Shown here piece after piece: positions 17,309 through 26,728 of a stretch of 64,000 nucleotides of DNA. Numbering within the stretch: the first letter of the stretch is position 1; each line of letters begins with the position of its first letter. Under the pieces are notes generated by a model. The model did not search any database, was not told the DNA's origin, and worked only from the letters and a program-made list of their open reading frames with translations. This stretch comes from Duganella sp. BuS-21 (GTDB lineage: Bacteria; Pseudomonadota; Gammaproteobacteria; Burkholderiales; Burkholderiaceae_D): NCBI GenBank assembly GCA_041874725.1, contig CP097466.1:6324001-6388000 (forward strand), written 5' to 3'. The position numbers and the translations under genes are program-made.

Positions 17309-18343
17309 TCACACAGAACTGTGGCGGACGATCAGTTGGGTCGGCAGTTGCAGCGAGGGCGCGGGGCGGCCCTCGGTCAGCGCCAGCAGCGAGGCCACCA
17401 GCGCGCGGCCGGCCTCCCGTATCGGTTGTTGCACGGTGGTCAGCGGCGGGTGGAAGTAGCTCGACAACTCGATATCGTCGTAGCCGATCACGGCCACGCG
17501 GCCCGGCACGTCCATGCCGAGCTGGCGCAGAGTGTTGATGGCGGTCATGGCCATCAGGTCGCTGCCGGCGAACACGGCATCGAAGGCCGCACCGCGCCGC
17601 AGTAACTCCGCCACCGCCAGGCGGCCGCCGTCCGGCACGAAGGACGCCGGCACCAGCAAGGCCGGATCGGCCGCCATGCCGGCTTGCGCCAGCGCCTGGC
17701 ACAGGCCCTGGTAGCGCTGGCCGATTTCCGGCAAGTTGATGTCGCCGAAGAAGGCGATGCGTCGGCGGCCCTGCGCGATCAGGTGCGCGCCGGCCAGCTT
17801 GCCGCCGGCCACGTTGTCGCCGCCGACGGTGCAATACAGCTGTTGCGGCAACTGCGCGCCCCACACCACGATCGGCACATGGCGCGCGGCCAGCTGGTTC
17901 AACTGGTCATGGTGGCGCCATTGGCCGATCAGCACGATGCCGATCACGCGGCCGGTGTCGAACGGCGCGGCGGCGGCGTCGAGCTCGCTGGCGTCCACCC
18001 GCGAGACCAGCATGTCGAAGCCCTGCTCGGTCAGCGCGTCGGCCAGGCTGCCCAGCATGGACAGGAAAAACGGGTCGGACAAGTGCTGGCGCGTGTCCGG
18101 GTCGTAGGGCACCACCACCCCCACCGTGCGGTTTTGCTTCATGCGCAGGTTTTGCGCACCGATGTTGATGTTGTACTTGAGCGAACGGGCCAGCTCCAGC
18201 ACGCGGGTGCGCGTGTCTTCGCTGATCAGCTTGCTGCCGGCAAGTGCGCGCGAGACGGTGGACGTGGATACGCCCGCCAGCCGCGCGATGTCGGCCATCT
18301 GCAAGCGCCGGCTCTCAGCTTCGGGCGGCGGGGGTTTAGGCAT
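17309..18343 (-). CDS. LacI-family repressor of the sucrose operon (SuxR-like)
   Basis: The 344-residue regulator has an N-terminal LacI helix-turn-helix (MADIARLAGVSTSTVSRALAG) with hinge helix, then a periplasmic-binding-protein-like effector domain (TVGVVVPYD, VFAGSDLMAMTAINTLRQLG, VIGYDDIELSSYFHPPLTTV). It is expected to bind the two palindromes just downstream of its own gene and release them when the sugar is present. It starts 17 bp after the stop of the GST gene and is probably expressed with or near it. Confidence 0.92.
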   Translation of the reverse strand: MPKPPPPEAESRRLQMADIARLAGVSTSTVSRALAGSKLISEDTRTRVLELARSLKYNINIGAQNLRMKQNRTVGVVVPYDPDTRQHLSDPFFLSMLGSLADALTEQGFDMLVSRVDASELDAAAAPFDTGRVIGIVLIGQWRHHDQLNQLAARHVPIVVWGAQLPQQLYCTVGGDNVAGGKLAGAHLIAQGRRRIAFFGDINLPEIGQRYQGLCQALAQAGMAADPALLVPASFVPDGGRLAVAELLRRGAAFDAVFAGSDLMAMTAINTLRQLGMDVPGRVAVIGYDDIELSSYFHPPLTTVQQPIREAGRALVASLLALTEGRPAPSLQLPTQLIVRHSSV

Positions 18344-18360
18344 GGTGATTCAGCGGGGCC

Positions 18361-18969
18361 TCAGGCGGGAACCGTGTCCTTGAAGGACGGGCGTTCCGAC
18401 AGCTTGTCGTACAGCCGGGCCAGGTTGGCATGGTCGTCGCGCCAGGCGATGTCCGGGAAACGGAACGACAGCCAGCCCAGCGCACACCCCACCGCCACGT
18501 CGGCCAGCGAATAATGCGTGCCGGCGCAATACACTTGCTCGCCGAGCTGGCGCGACATCGCCTGCAAGCTCAGCTCGACCTTGCGCATCTGGCGCGCCAT
18601 CCACTCCTCGCTTTGCAATTCCTTGGGGCGCAGGGTGCGCTCCAGGCGCACGCTCACAGCCGCATCGAGCATGCCGTCGGCCAGCGCTTCCCAGCACTTG
18701 ACGTCGGCGCGGTCGCGGCCGTTCGGCGGCAACAGCTTGCACACCGGCGTCAGCGTATCGAGGTATTCGGTCATGACACGCGAATCGATCAGCACCGTGC
18801 CGTCTTCCATGATCAGGCTGGGCACCTTGCCGAGCGGGTTGTGCTGGCTGATGGTGGTGTCGGCCGCCCACACATTCTCCAGTGCAAACTGGTAGTCGAG
18901 CTTTTTTTCCGCGAGAACGACGCGTACCTTGCGGACATACGGGCTGGCGAGGGAACCGATCAGTTTCAT
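18361..18969 (-). CDS. Glutathione S-transferase family protein
   Basis: This is a 202-residue GST with thioredoxin-fold N-domain (MKLIGSLASPYVRKVRVVLAEKKLDY, NPLGKVPSLIMEDG, DSRVMTEYL) and helical C-domain (HYSLADVAVGCALGWLSFRF). The N-terminal SPYVRK resembles the YibF-type GSTs. The start MKLIGS is the conserved family N-terminus; upstream codons run antisense to purB. No strong ribosome-binding site is seen. Function beyond GST chemistry is unknown. Confidence 0.9.
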   Translation of the reverse strand: MKLIGSLASPYVRKVRVVLAEKKLDYQFALENVWAADTTISQHNPLGKVPSLIMEDGTVLIDSRVMTEYLDTLTPVCKLLPPNGRDRADVKCWEALADGMLDAAVSVRLERTLRPKELQSEEWMARQMRKVELSLQAMSRQLGEQVYCAGTHYSLADVAVGCALGWLSFRFPDIAWRDDHANLARLYDKLSERPSFKDTVPA

Positions 18970-19035
18970 GGGCGCTGGCGGAGAGGGAGGAGGCTTCAGT
19001 ATAACATCGGCGGTCCTGCTCCCGGCCAATGGTAA

Positions 19036-20448
<1,413 letters not shown>

Positions 20449-20474
20449 TGTAGAAAAGCAATCTGCTTTACACT

Positions 20475-20509
20475 AGCCCCGGAAACGCTAAGCGTCCGGG
20501 GCTTTTTTT
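20475..20509 (+). terminator. Rho-independent terminator of purB
   Basis: Stem AGCCCCGGA/TCCGGGGCT with an 11-base loop and a run of seven T, 27 bp after the purB stop. Confidence 0.93.
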
Positions 20510-20593
20510 CGCCCCTTTTCTTGCCCCGGCGAGCACGCATGGAATTTCTTTGGTATATTAGTCCTAACACGTACTATTTCTCCGGAGCCGTTT

Positions 20594-21121
20594 ATGCAAC
20601 GCTATACCAAAATCGCGATGTTGCTGCATTGGCTGGTCGCCCTGCTGATCATCGCCACCTTTTTCCTCGGCCTGTCCATGGTCGCGATTCCGGGCTTCTC
20701 GCCCACCAAGCTCAAGTACTTCTCCTGGCACAAGTGGATGGGCGTGACGGTGCTGCTCCTGGCCGTGATCCGCCTCCTGTGGCGCCAGGCCAACCGCCCG
20801 CCGCCGCCGCTGCAATCGATCCCCGCCTGGCAGCACAAGATCGCCGAAGGCATGCACTACCTGCTGTACTTCCTGATCTTCGCCGTGCCGATCTCGGGCT
20901 ACCTGTACTCGTATGCGGCCGGCGTGCCGGTGGTGTACCTGGGCCTGTGGCAGATGCCGGCCGTGATCGCCCCGGATCCTGAACTTAAGGCAACTTTAAA
21001 AACCGTCCATTATGTTCTGACCATGACGATGGCCGCAGCGGTAGTGGCCCACGCCCTGGCCGCACTCAAGCATCACTTTATCGACCGCGACGTCACGCTG
21101 AAACGCATGCTGCCGCTGTAA
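20594..21121 (+). CDS. Cytochrome b561
   Basis: The 175-residue, four-span inner-membrane dihaem cytochrome has His residues in helices 1, 2, 3 and 4 (LLHWLVALL, FSWHKWMG, EGMHYLLYFL, VAHALAALKHHF). CybB-type proteins move electrons from ubiquinol, for example to superoxide. GGAG precedes the ATG. It is followed 21 bp later by a YceI gene, an association seen often: b561 and YceI are neighbours in many proteobacteria, perhaps linked by quinone or isoprenoid handling. Confidence 0.92.
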   Translation: MQRYTKIAMLLHWLVALLIIATFFLGLSMVAIPGFSPTKLKYFSWHKWMGVTVLLLAVIRLLWRQANRPPPPLQSIPAWQHKIAEGMHYLLYFLIFAVPISGYLYSYAAGVPVVYLGLWQMPAVIAPDPELKATLKTVHYVLTMTMAAAVVAHALAALKHHFIDRDVTLKRMLPL

Positions 21122-21142
21122 TTTCCCATCCTGGAGCCCACC

Positions 21143-21697
21143 ATGAATACCGTTAAAAAAATCGCCCTCGTCTCCCTGCTCGGCGTCGCCTTTGCCGCCA
21201 GCGCCGCCGCCCTGAAAACCGATCCGGCCAAGAGCACCGTCACCGCCACCTTCAAGCAGATGAACGTGCCGATCGACGCCAAGTTCAAGAAGTTCACCGC
21301 CGCCATCGACTACGACGCCGCCAAGCCGGACGCCGCCAAAGCCACGGTGGAAGTGGAAACCGCCAGCATGGACCTGGGCGATCCCGAGTACAACAAGGAA
21401 GTGACCAAGAAGGAATGGTTCAACGCCGCCCAGTTCCCGAAAGCCACCTTCGTCTCGACCTCGATCAAGCCGGCCGGCGCCGGCAAGCTGACCGTCACCG
21501 GCAAGCTGACCATCAAGGGTAAAACCACCGACGTCAGCTTCCCGCTGACCGTCAAAGCCGACGGCAAGACCCAGGTGTTCGACGGCGCGGTGCCGATCAA
21601 GCGCCTGGCCTACAATATCGGCGAAGGCGAATGGAAAGACACCAGCATGGTGGCCGACGACGTCGCCATCAAGTTCCACGTCGTTGCAGCACAATAA
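21143..21697 (+). CDS. YceI family periplasmic protein
   Basis: The 184-residue secreted protein has a signal peptide (about 1-22) and the YceI lipocalin-like barrel (STVTATFKQMNVPIDAKFKKF, TKKEWFNAAQFPKATF, KLTVTGKLTIKGKTTDVSFPL). YceI proteins bind isoprenoid chains; the physiological ligand here is unknown. GGAG lies before the ATG. Its stop codon falls in the first unit of a 12-bp tandem repeat that separates it from a second YceI gene. Confidence 0.92.
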   Translation: MNTVKKIALVSLLGVAFAASAAALKTDPAKSTVTATFKQMNVPIDAKFKKFTAAIDYDAAKPDAAKATVEVETASMDLGDPEYNKEVTKKEWFNAAQFPKATFVSTSIKPAGAGKLTVTGKLTIKGKTTDVSFPLTVKADGKTQVFDGAVPIKRLAYNIGEGEWKDTSMVADDVAIKFHVVAAQ

Positions 21698-21740
21698 GCA
21701 ACCCAATAAGCAACCCAATAAGCAGCCCAATAAACAGCCC
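21693..21740 (+). repeat. 12-bp tandem repeat between two yceI genes
   Basis: Four consecutive units: AATAAGCAACCC twice, AATAAGCAGCCC, AATAAACAGCCC, then a degenerate AATAAAACC. The first unit contains the stop codon of the upstream gene. Each unit contains TAA, so slippage changes only the spacer. Confidence 0.95.
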
Positions 21741-21774
21741 AATAAAACCACTGACCACAAAGAGAGACCAGAAG

Positions 21775-22341
21775 ATGAAATGTCAAATCGTGATCGCAAC
21801 GCTGTTGGCCATGTCGGCCGGCTCGTCCATCGCCGCTACCTACAACATCGACCCGACCCACACCTTCCCGAGCTTCGAGGCCGACCACATGGGCATTTCG
21901 GTATGGCGCGGCAAGTTCAACAAGACCAGTGGCACGGTCACGATGGATCGCGCGGCCAAGACCGGCGCGCTGGATATCAAGATCGAGGCCGACTCGATCG
22001 ACTTCGGTCTCGACGCCATGAACAAGCACGCCAAGGATGACGTGATGTTCAACGTCGCCAAGTTTCCGACCGTGACCTACACCAGCAAATCGTTCAAGTT
22101 CGACGGCGACAAGCTGGTGAGCGTGGACGGCGAGCTGACTCTGCTGGGCGTGACCAAGCCGGTCTCGCTGAAAGTGGACAAGTTCAAGTGCATCATGCAT
22201 CCGCGCTACAAGAAGGAAGTCTGCGGCGCCGACGCCACGGCGGAATTCAAGCGCAGCGATTTCGGCCTCAACTACGGCCTGCCGAACTTCTCGCCGGAAG
22301 TGAAACTGGCGATCCAGATCGAAGCCATCAAGGCCGACTAA
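21775..22341 (+). CDS. YceI family periplasmic protein (second copy)
   Basis: The 188-residue protein has signal peptide MKCQIVIATLLAMSAGSSIA and a YceI barrel (TYNIDPTHTFPSFEADHMGIS, VSVDGELTLLGVTKPVSLKVDKF). Two cysteines, in FKCIMHPRYKKEVCG, may form a disulfide that the first copy lacks. It is only distantly similar to the preceding YceI protein, so this is an old pair. Co-transcribed with b561 and YceI-1, ending in a terminator. Confidence 0.93.
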   Translation: MKCQIVIATLLAMSAGSSIAATYNIDPTHTFPSFEADHMGISVWRGKFNKTSGTVTMDRAAKTGALDIKIEADSIDFGLDAMNKHAKDDVMFNVAKFPTVTYTSKSFKFDGDKLVSVDGELTLLGVTKPVSLKVDKFKCIMHPRYKKEVCGADATAEFKRSDFGLNYGLPNFSPEVKLAIQIEAIKAD

Positions 22342-22347
22342 TCGCCC

Positions 22348-22375
22348 GGGGCCAAGTTTCTTGGCCCCTTTTTTT
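22348..22375 (+). terminator. Rho-independent terminator of the b561-yceI unit
   Basis: Perfect 8-bp stem GGGGCCAA/TTGGCCCC, five-base loop, run of seven T. Confidence 0.93.
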
Positions 22376-22418
22376 ATTGTTATACTTCTAGTGCCGTTCA
22401 ACCACAGTAGAAGAGACA

Positions 22419-24572
22419 ATGAAAAAATCCCTGATCGTGCTCGCCATCCTGAGCACCGCCGCCCATGCCGACGAAGGCATGTGGATGCCGCAACAGCTGC
22501 CACAAGTAGCCAAGCAACTGAAAGCCGCCGGCCTCAAGCTGGATCCCGCCAACCTGACCAAACTGACCGAGTTCCCGATGGGCGCCATCGTCAGCCTGGG
22601 CGGTTGCTCGGCCTCCTTCGTGTCGCCGCAGGGCCTGGTTGCCACCAACCACCACTGCGTCTACGGCAGCGTCGCCCACAATTCGACGCCGGAACGCGAC
22701 CTGCTGGCCAACGGCTTCCTGGCGCGCACCCTGGGCGAAGAACTGCCGGCCGCCCCTGGCAGCCGCATTTTCGTGACCAAGGCCGTGACCGACGTCAGCA
22801 AGCAGATCATCACCCCGGCCGTGGCCAAGCTCAACGGCAAGCAGCGCAGCGACGCGATCGAGAAGAACCTGAAGGCCCTGCAGACCGAGTGCGAAAAAGA
22901 CGCCGGTCACCGTTGCACCGTGTCGTCCTACTACGGCGGCCTGGAGTACTACCTGATCAAGCAACTGGAAATCCGCGACGTGCGCCTGGTACACGCGCCG
23001 CCTGAAGGCGTGGGCAAGTTCGGCGGCGACACCGACAACTGGATGTGGCCGCGCCACACCGGCGACTACGGCTTCTACCGCGCCTACGTCAGCAAGGACG
23101 GCAAGGCCGCCGACTACAGCAAGGACAACGTGCCTTACCTGCCGCAGCACTTCCTGAAACTGGCGAAGGAAGGCAGCAAGGAAGGCGACTTCGTGATGGT
23201 GCTGGGCTATCCTGGTCGCACCAACCGTCACCGCCTGCCGTCGGAAGTGGCGTACACCTTCGACTGGAGCTATCCGACGTTCGTGAAGTCGTCGGCGGAA
23301 AACCTGGCCATCATCGCCGAGACCACCAAGGACAACAAGGACACAGCGCTGAAGTACGCGTCGCAAGTGGCCAGCATCAACAACTACTACAAGAACCGCC
23401 AGGGCATGCTCGATTCCTACGCCGGCAGCGACATGCTCAAACGTAAAACCGCCGAGCACGAAGCGCTGAAAACCTGGATCAACGCTGACGCCAAGCGCAA
23501 GGCCGAGTACGCCGGCGACGTCGAGCAGGTGGAAAAGCTGATCGCCCTGCGCGACGCCGAAATCCAGCGCGACACCCTGTTTACACCAGCGCGTCCACGC
23601 CTGCTGAACACGGCGCGCGTGCTGTACCGTTTGGCCAATGAAAACACCAAGGACGACGTCGAGCGCAAGTCCGGCTACCAAGTGCGCGATGTGCCGCGCA
23701 TCAAGGCGTCGGTCGATGCACTGGTCCGCAACTACGATGAAAAGGTCGACAAGGCGCTGGTGCTGAACAGCCTGGTCAAGTACGCCGCGCAACCGGCGGC
23801 GCAACGCTACGCCGGTTTCGACAGCGTGGTCGGCATCAAGGATGGCATGAGCAAGGCCGAACTGCAGGCAGCGCTGGACAAGCTGTACGCCGGCAGCAAG
23901 CTGGGCGACGCCAACGAACGCAAGGCCTGGCTCGATCGCAAGCCGGCCGACTTCAAGGCCAGCGACGACAGCCTGATCAAGGCCGCCGTGGCGCTGTACG
24001 AATCGGACCTGGCAACCGAAGCCAAGGACGAGGAGTTGGGCGGCAAGCTGCAACAGGCTTACGCCACCTACATGAAGGCCAAGATCGCCTACATGCACAG
24101 CAAGGGCCAGGCCGTCTACCCTGACGCCAACAGCACCCTGCGCGTGACCTTCGGCAAGATCGCCGGCCGCGTGCCGGGTTCGGACGGCAGCAACTGGAAG
24201 GCCTTCACCACCGTGGCCGGCGTCGCCGCCAAGGCGACCGGCACCGGCGAATTCAACGCCCCTGCCGCGCAGCTGAAAGCCATCAAGGACAAGGACTTCG
24301 GCAAGTATGTCGATCCTGTGCTGAAGTCGGTGCCGGTGGCCTACCTGGCCACGCTGGACATCACCGGCGGCAACTCCGGTTCGGCCGCGCTGAACGCCAA
24401 GGGCGAGTGGATCGGCCTGGCCTTCGACGGCACGCTGGACTCCATCATTTCCGACTGGGACTTCAACAAGGCCATGACCCGCGACATCCAGGTCGACCTG
24501 CGCTACATCCTGTGGAACATGAAACACGTCGACCACGCCGACAACCTGCTGAAGGAAATGAACGCCGAATAA
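22419..24572 (+). CDS. S46 family dipeptidyl-peptidase (DPP7-like)
   Basis: The 717-residue periplasmic serine exopeptidase has a signal peptide (MKKSLIVLAILSTAAHA) followed by DEGMWMPQQLP, typical of mature S46 enzymes. The chymotrypsin-like fold shows the His motif ATNHHCVYG (about 75-83) and the Ser motif TGGNSGSA (S653). Eighteen residues later comes FDG (G671); at the equivalent place DPP7 has Gly (hydrophobic P1) and DPP11 has Arg (acidic P1), so DPP7-like specificity is inferred. It removes N-terminal dipeptides from oligopeptides. A terminator follows. Confidence 0.93.
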   Translation: MKKSLIVLAILSTAAHADEGMWMPQQLPQVAKQLKAAGLKLDPANLTKLTEFPMGAIVSLGGCSASFVSPQGLVATNHHCVYGSVAHNSTPERDLLANGFLARTLGEELPAAPGSRIFVTKAVTDVSKQIITPAVAKLNGKQRSDAIEKNLKALQTECEKDAGHRCTVSSYYGGLEYYLIKQLEIRDVRLVHAPPEGVGKFGGDTDNWMWPRHTGDYGFYRAYVSKDGKAADYSKDNVPYLPQHFLKLAKEGSKEGDFVMVLGYPGRTNRHRLPSEVAYTFDWSYPTFVKSSAENLAIIAETTKDNKDTALKYASQVASINNYYKNRQGMLDSYAGSDMLKRKTAEHEALKTWINADAKRKAEYAGDVEQVEKLIALRDAEIQRDTLFTPARPRLLNTARVLYRLANENTKDDVERKSGYQVRDVPRIKASVDALVRNYDEKVDKALVLNSLVKYAAQPAAQRYAGFDSVVGIKDGMSKAELQAALDKLYAGSKLGDANERKAWLDRKPADFKASDDSLIKAAVALYESDLATEAKDEELGGKLQQAYATYMKAKIAYMHSKGQAVYPDANSTLRVTFGKIAGRVPGSDGSNWKAFTTVAGVAAKATGTGEFNAPAAQLKAIKDKDFGKYVDPVLKSVPVAYLATLDITGGNSGSAALNAKGEWIGLAFDGTLDSIISDWDFNKAMTRDIQVDLRYILWNMKHVDHADNLLKEMNAE

Positions 24573-24594
24573 GCGTCCCGCCCTCAGGACAGAA

Positions 24595-24627
24595 GCCACG
24601 CCCCAGTAATGCGGCGTGGCTTTTTTT
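24595..24627 (+). terminator. Rho-independent terminator of the S46 peptidase gene
   Basis: Perfect 8-bp stem GCCACGCC/GGCGTGGC with a 10-base loop and a run of seven T. Confidence 0.92.
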
Positions 24628-24730
24628 CGCCTGCTGTTGATGCGGCCGTGCTTGCCCATAGCGATGACTGACTACGATTGGAACAGCAACAAATCCAATT
24701 GCGAGCAGTCTTCAACAGGGGCATACTCAA

Positions 24731-25078
24731 ATGCAGGCGGTCGTTTGGGAATTACCATCCTTTTCCCGGTATCGGGAGCGGTATCTGAACGATGACGCGT
24801 ACCGCGTTTTGCAAATCGAGATGATGAGCAATCCCAACGCCGGCGCCGTGATCCCCGGCAGTGGCGGGCTACGGAAGCTACGGCACGCCTATGCTGCCAA
24901 AAATCAAGGCAAGCGTGGAGGCATCCGCGTTATCTATTTCTGGCGGCTATCCGAACATGAATTCTGGCTCTTTTCCATTTACGGCAAAGATCAGGCAATG
25001 GATCTGACACCAGAGCAATTGCAAATCCTGCGTCGCAGGCTCAAGCACGAGTTACGACAACGAGGGGTTGAAACATGA
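24731..25078 (+). CDS. RelE/HigB-like toxin
   Basis: The 115-residue protein matches RelE/ParE-superfamily toxins with the signature IPGSGGLRKLRHA...GKRGGIRVIYFW and a C-terminal helix (LTPEQLQILRRRLKHEL). Such toxins usually cut mRNA on the ribosome. An AGGGG motif is upstream. The downstream partner overlaps by ATGA (25075-25078) as in intact modules, but that antitoxin is truncated, so how the toxin is kept silent is unclear; it could itself be weakened. Confidence 0.82.
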   Translation: MQAVVWELPSFSRYRERYLNDDAYRVLQIEMMSNPNAGAVIPGSGGLRKLRHAYAAKNQGKRGGIRVIYFWRLSEHEFWLFSIYGKDQAMDLTPEQLQILRRRLKHELRQRGVET

Positions 25079-25272
25079 AAAAGCGCAATCTGTTTAACGA
25101 ATTAATGGAAGGACTCGATGCGCTAGGGGCGGAGCGCAAGGGAAAAGGCCAAATCAAGAAATCCGTTCTTCAAATCTCAGACAAATGCCGCGCGAAAGGA
25201 GAATCGGGTACATTAACAGTTACCTCAACTAGCCCGAAGGATATGTCATGCCCGCGAAGAAAATCGCCGTAG
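25075..25272 (+). pseudogene. Truncated antitoxin remnant (HTH domain lost)
   Basis: The first 40 or so residues (MKKRNLFNELMEGLDALGAERKGKG...) match the N-terminus of the XRE-type antitoxins that follow RelE-like toxins of this group, which are about 100 residues with a helix-turn-helix. Here the frame continues into unrelated sequence (SGTLTVTSTSPKD...) and ends inside the next gene at 65 residues. No HTH is present. The most economical reading is a deletion that removed the 3' half and joined the remnant to the promoter region of the oxidoreductase. A short functional antitoxin cannot be excluded. Confidence 0.6.
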
Positions 25273-25814
25273 TCATCGGCAGCTTGCGCAAGGATTCGAT
25301 CAACCGCAAATTCGCCCACGAAGTCATTGCGCTGGCGCCGCCCTCGCTAGCGCTGGACATCGTTGAAATCGGCGAGCTGGCGATCTATAACCAGGATCTG
25401 GAAGAGAACGGTGCGGTGGCGCCGCAGGCATGGACGCAGTTCCGCGACCGCCTCAAGGAATACGACGGCGTGCTGTTCTTCACGCCCGAATACAACCGCT
25501 CGACTCCCGCCGCGCTGAAGAATGCGCTCGACGTCGGCTCGCGTCCCTACGGCAGCAGCGTGTGGAGCGGCAAGCCGGCCGGCATCGTCAGCGTGTCCCC
25601 AGGCGCCACCGGTGCGTTCGGCGCCAACCATCATTTGCGCCAGTCGCTGGTGTTCCTCGACATGCCGCTGCTGCAGCAGCCGGAAGCCTACATCGGCGGC
25701 GCCGCCAACCTGCTCGGCGCGGACGGCAAGCTCAACAACGACAGCACCAAGCAGTTCCTGAAAAAATTCATCGACACTTACGCCACCTGGGTCGAGACCA
25801 CCGCCAAGAAGTAA
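25248..25814 (+). CDS. NADPH-dependent FMN reductase family protein
   Basis: This is a 188-residue flavodoxin-fold reductase of the ChrR/YieF type: N-terminal IAVVIGSLRKDSINRKFA binds FMN phosphate, followed by FFTPEYNRSTPAALKNALDVGSR and GKPAGIVSVSPGATGAFGANHHLRQ. Such enzymes reduce quinones, chromate or azo compounds with NAD(P)H. AAGGAT precedes the ATG. The gene overlaps the antitoxin remnant by 25 bp, which makes sense only if that remnant is decayed. Confidence 0.93.
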   Translation: MPAKKIAVVIGSLRKDSINRKFAHEVIALAPPSLALDIVEIGELAIYNQDLEENGAVAPQAWTQFRDRLKEYDGVLFFTPEYNRSTPAALKNALDVGSRPYGSSVWSGKPAGIVSVSPGATGAFGANHHLRQSLVFLDMPLLQQPEAYIGGAANLLGADGKLNNDSTKQFLKKFIDTYATWVETTAKK

Positions 25815-26555
25815 TCAACGCCGCAACGCCGTAAAAGCATAGCCGGCCGCCGTCAATGCGGCCGGCTCCGCTTTGGCCGGCGCGCCGCGATTGAGCGCCA
25901 GCAGCAACGGCGCGCCACGCGCCGGCATCAGCGCCAGGTCCGCACCTGGCAGACGCTGCGCCAACGTCGCCTTCTCATCATCCGCACAGCTGACGTACAC
26001 CCGGTACGAGGAACGGCTGTTGCCCACTTCCAGCATGAAGCCCGCCACACCGCGCGTGCCCGGTGCGCCCGCCATGGCCGTCACCCGCAGGCGCGTGGTC
26101 TGCTTGCGCAATTCGAGCGTGTTCCACACCTGCATCGGATACAGCCTAGGCCCACCGTCCGCAAGGTCCGCAGCGACGCCGGCGTCGGCCGCATCCGCTG
26201 CTTCGGCAACAATCACCGGCACGTCGCCGCGCAGCGCCCGCAATGGCGCCAGCCCACCATAGCGCCCCGCGCCGGCCGGCAACACCAGCAGCAGGTCGGC
26301 CGCCGGCCAGCCACTCGCTGCCTCCTGGCTATACGCCTCGCTATCGGCCTGCACCGCCAGAATGCTCAGGCCCTGAAAGCGGATCAATGCCTGCCCGGCG
26401 CCGGCCAGCTGCACGCGCCCTTGCGCCAAGCCCACCGTGGCGCCGGCCTGGCCGGGTAGCTCCAGTACATAGCGCGGCCCGATCTGCGCCACGCCCCATT
26501 TGCACGCCAGCGCCAGCAAGGCCACCACCGCCACCGTCCGCACGCCATAATTCAT
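25815..26555 (-). CDS. Membrane-anchored protein, degenerate metallo-beta-lactamase-like fold
   Basis: The 246-residue protein has an N-terminal hydrophobic segment (about 7-23: signal or anchor) and then a pattern reminiscent of the UlaG/RomA branch of metallo-beta-lactamase proteins: QALIRFQGLSILAVQ (normally ending in Asp-Pro), PAADLLLVLPAGAGRYGGLAPL (normally leading to HxHxDH), TRLRVTAMAG and SSYRVYVSCADD. None of the metal-binding His residues is present. If the relationship holds, this is an extracytoplasmic protein that lost metal binding. The family call is tentative; the gene converges on the FMN reductase gene and diverges from the M14 peptidase. Confidence 0.5.
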   Translation of the reverse strand: MNYGVRTVAVVALLALACKWGVAQIGPRYVLELPGQAGATVGLAQGRVQLAGAGQALIRFQGLSILAVQADSEAYSQEAASGWPAADLLLVLPAGAGRYGGLAPLRALRGDVPVIVAEAADAADAGVAADLADGGPRLYPMQVWNTLELRKQTTRLRVTAMAGAPGTRGVAGFMLEVGNSRSSYRVYVSCADDEKATLAQRLPGADLALMPARGAPLLLALNRGAPAKAEPAALTAAGYAFTALRR

Positions 26556-26728
26556 GCTGCTCTCCCGGCAAAGTAGACACCAGGCCAGTAGAACATCATC
26601 GGCAAGTCTTTTCCTTGAAGCAACTCAATGCTCCAGCTGTCGGCGCTCAAAAAACGGGCACGATGATACAATTCGGCGGGCTTATCCAGCCCGACCTCCC
26701 AACAACACCCTCTGAGATCCAGACGACC

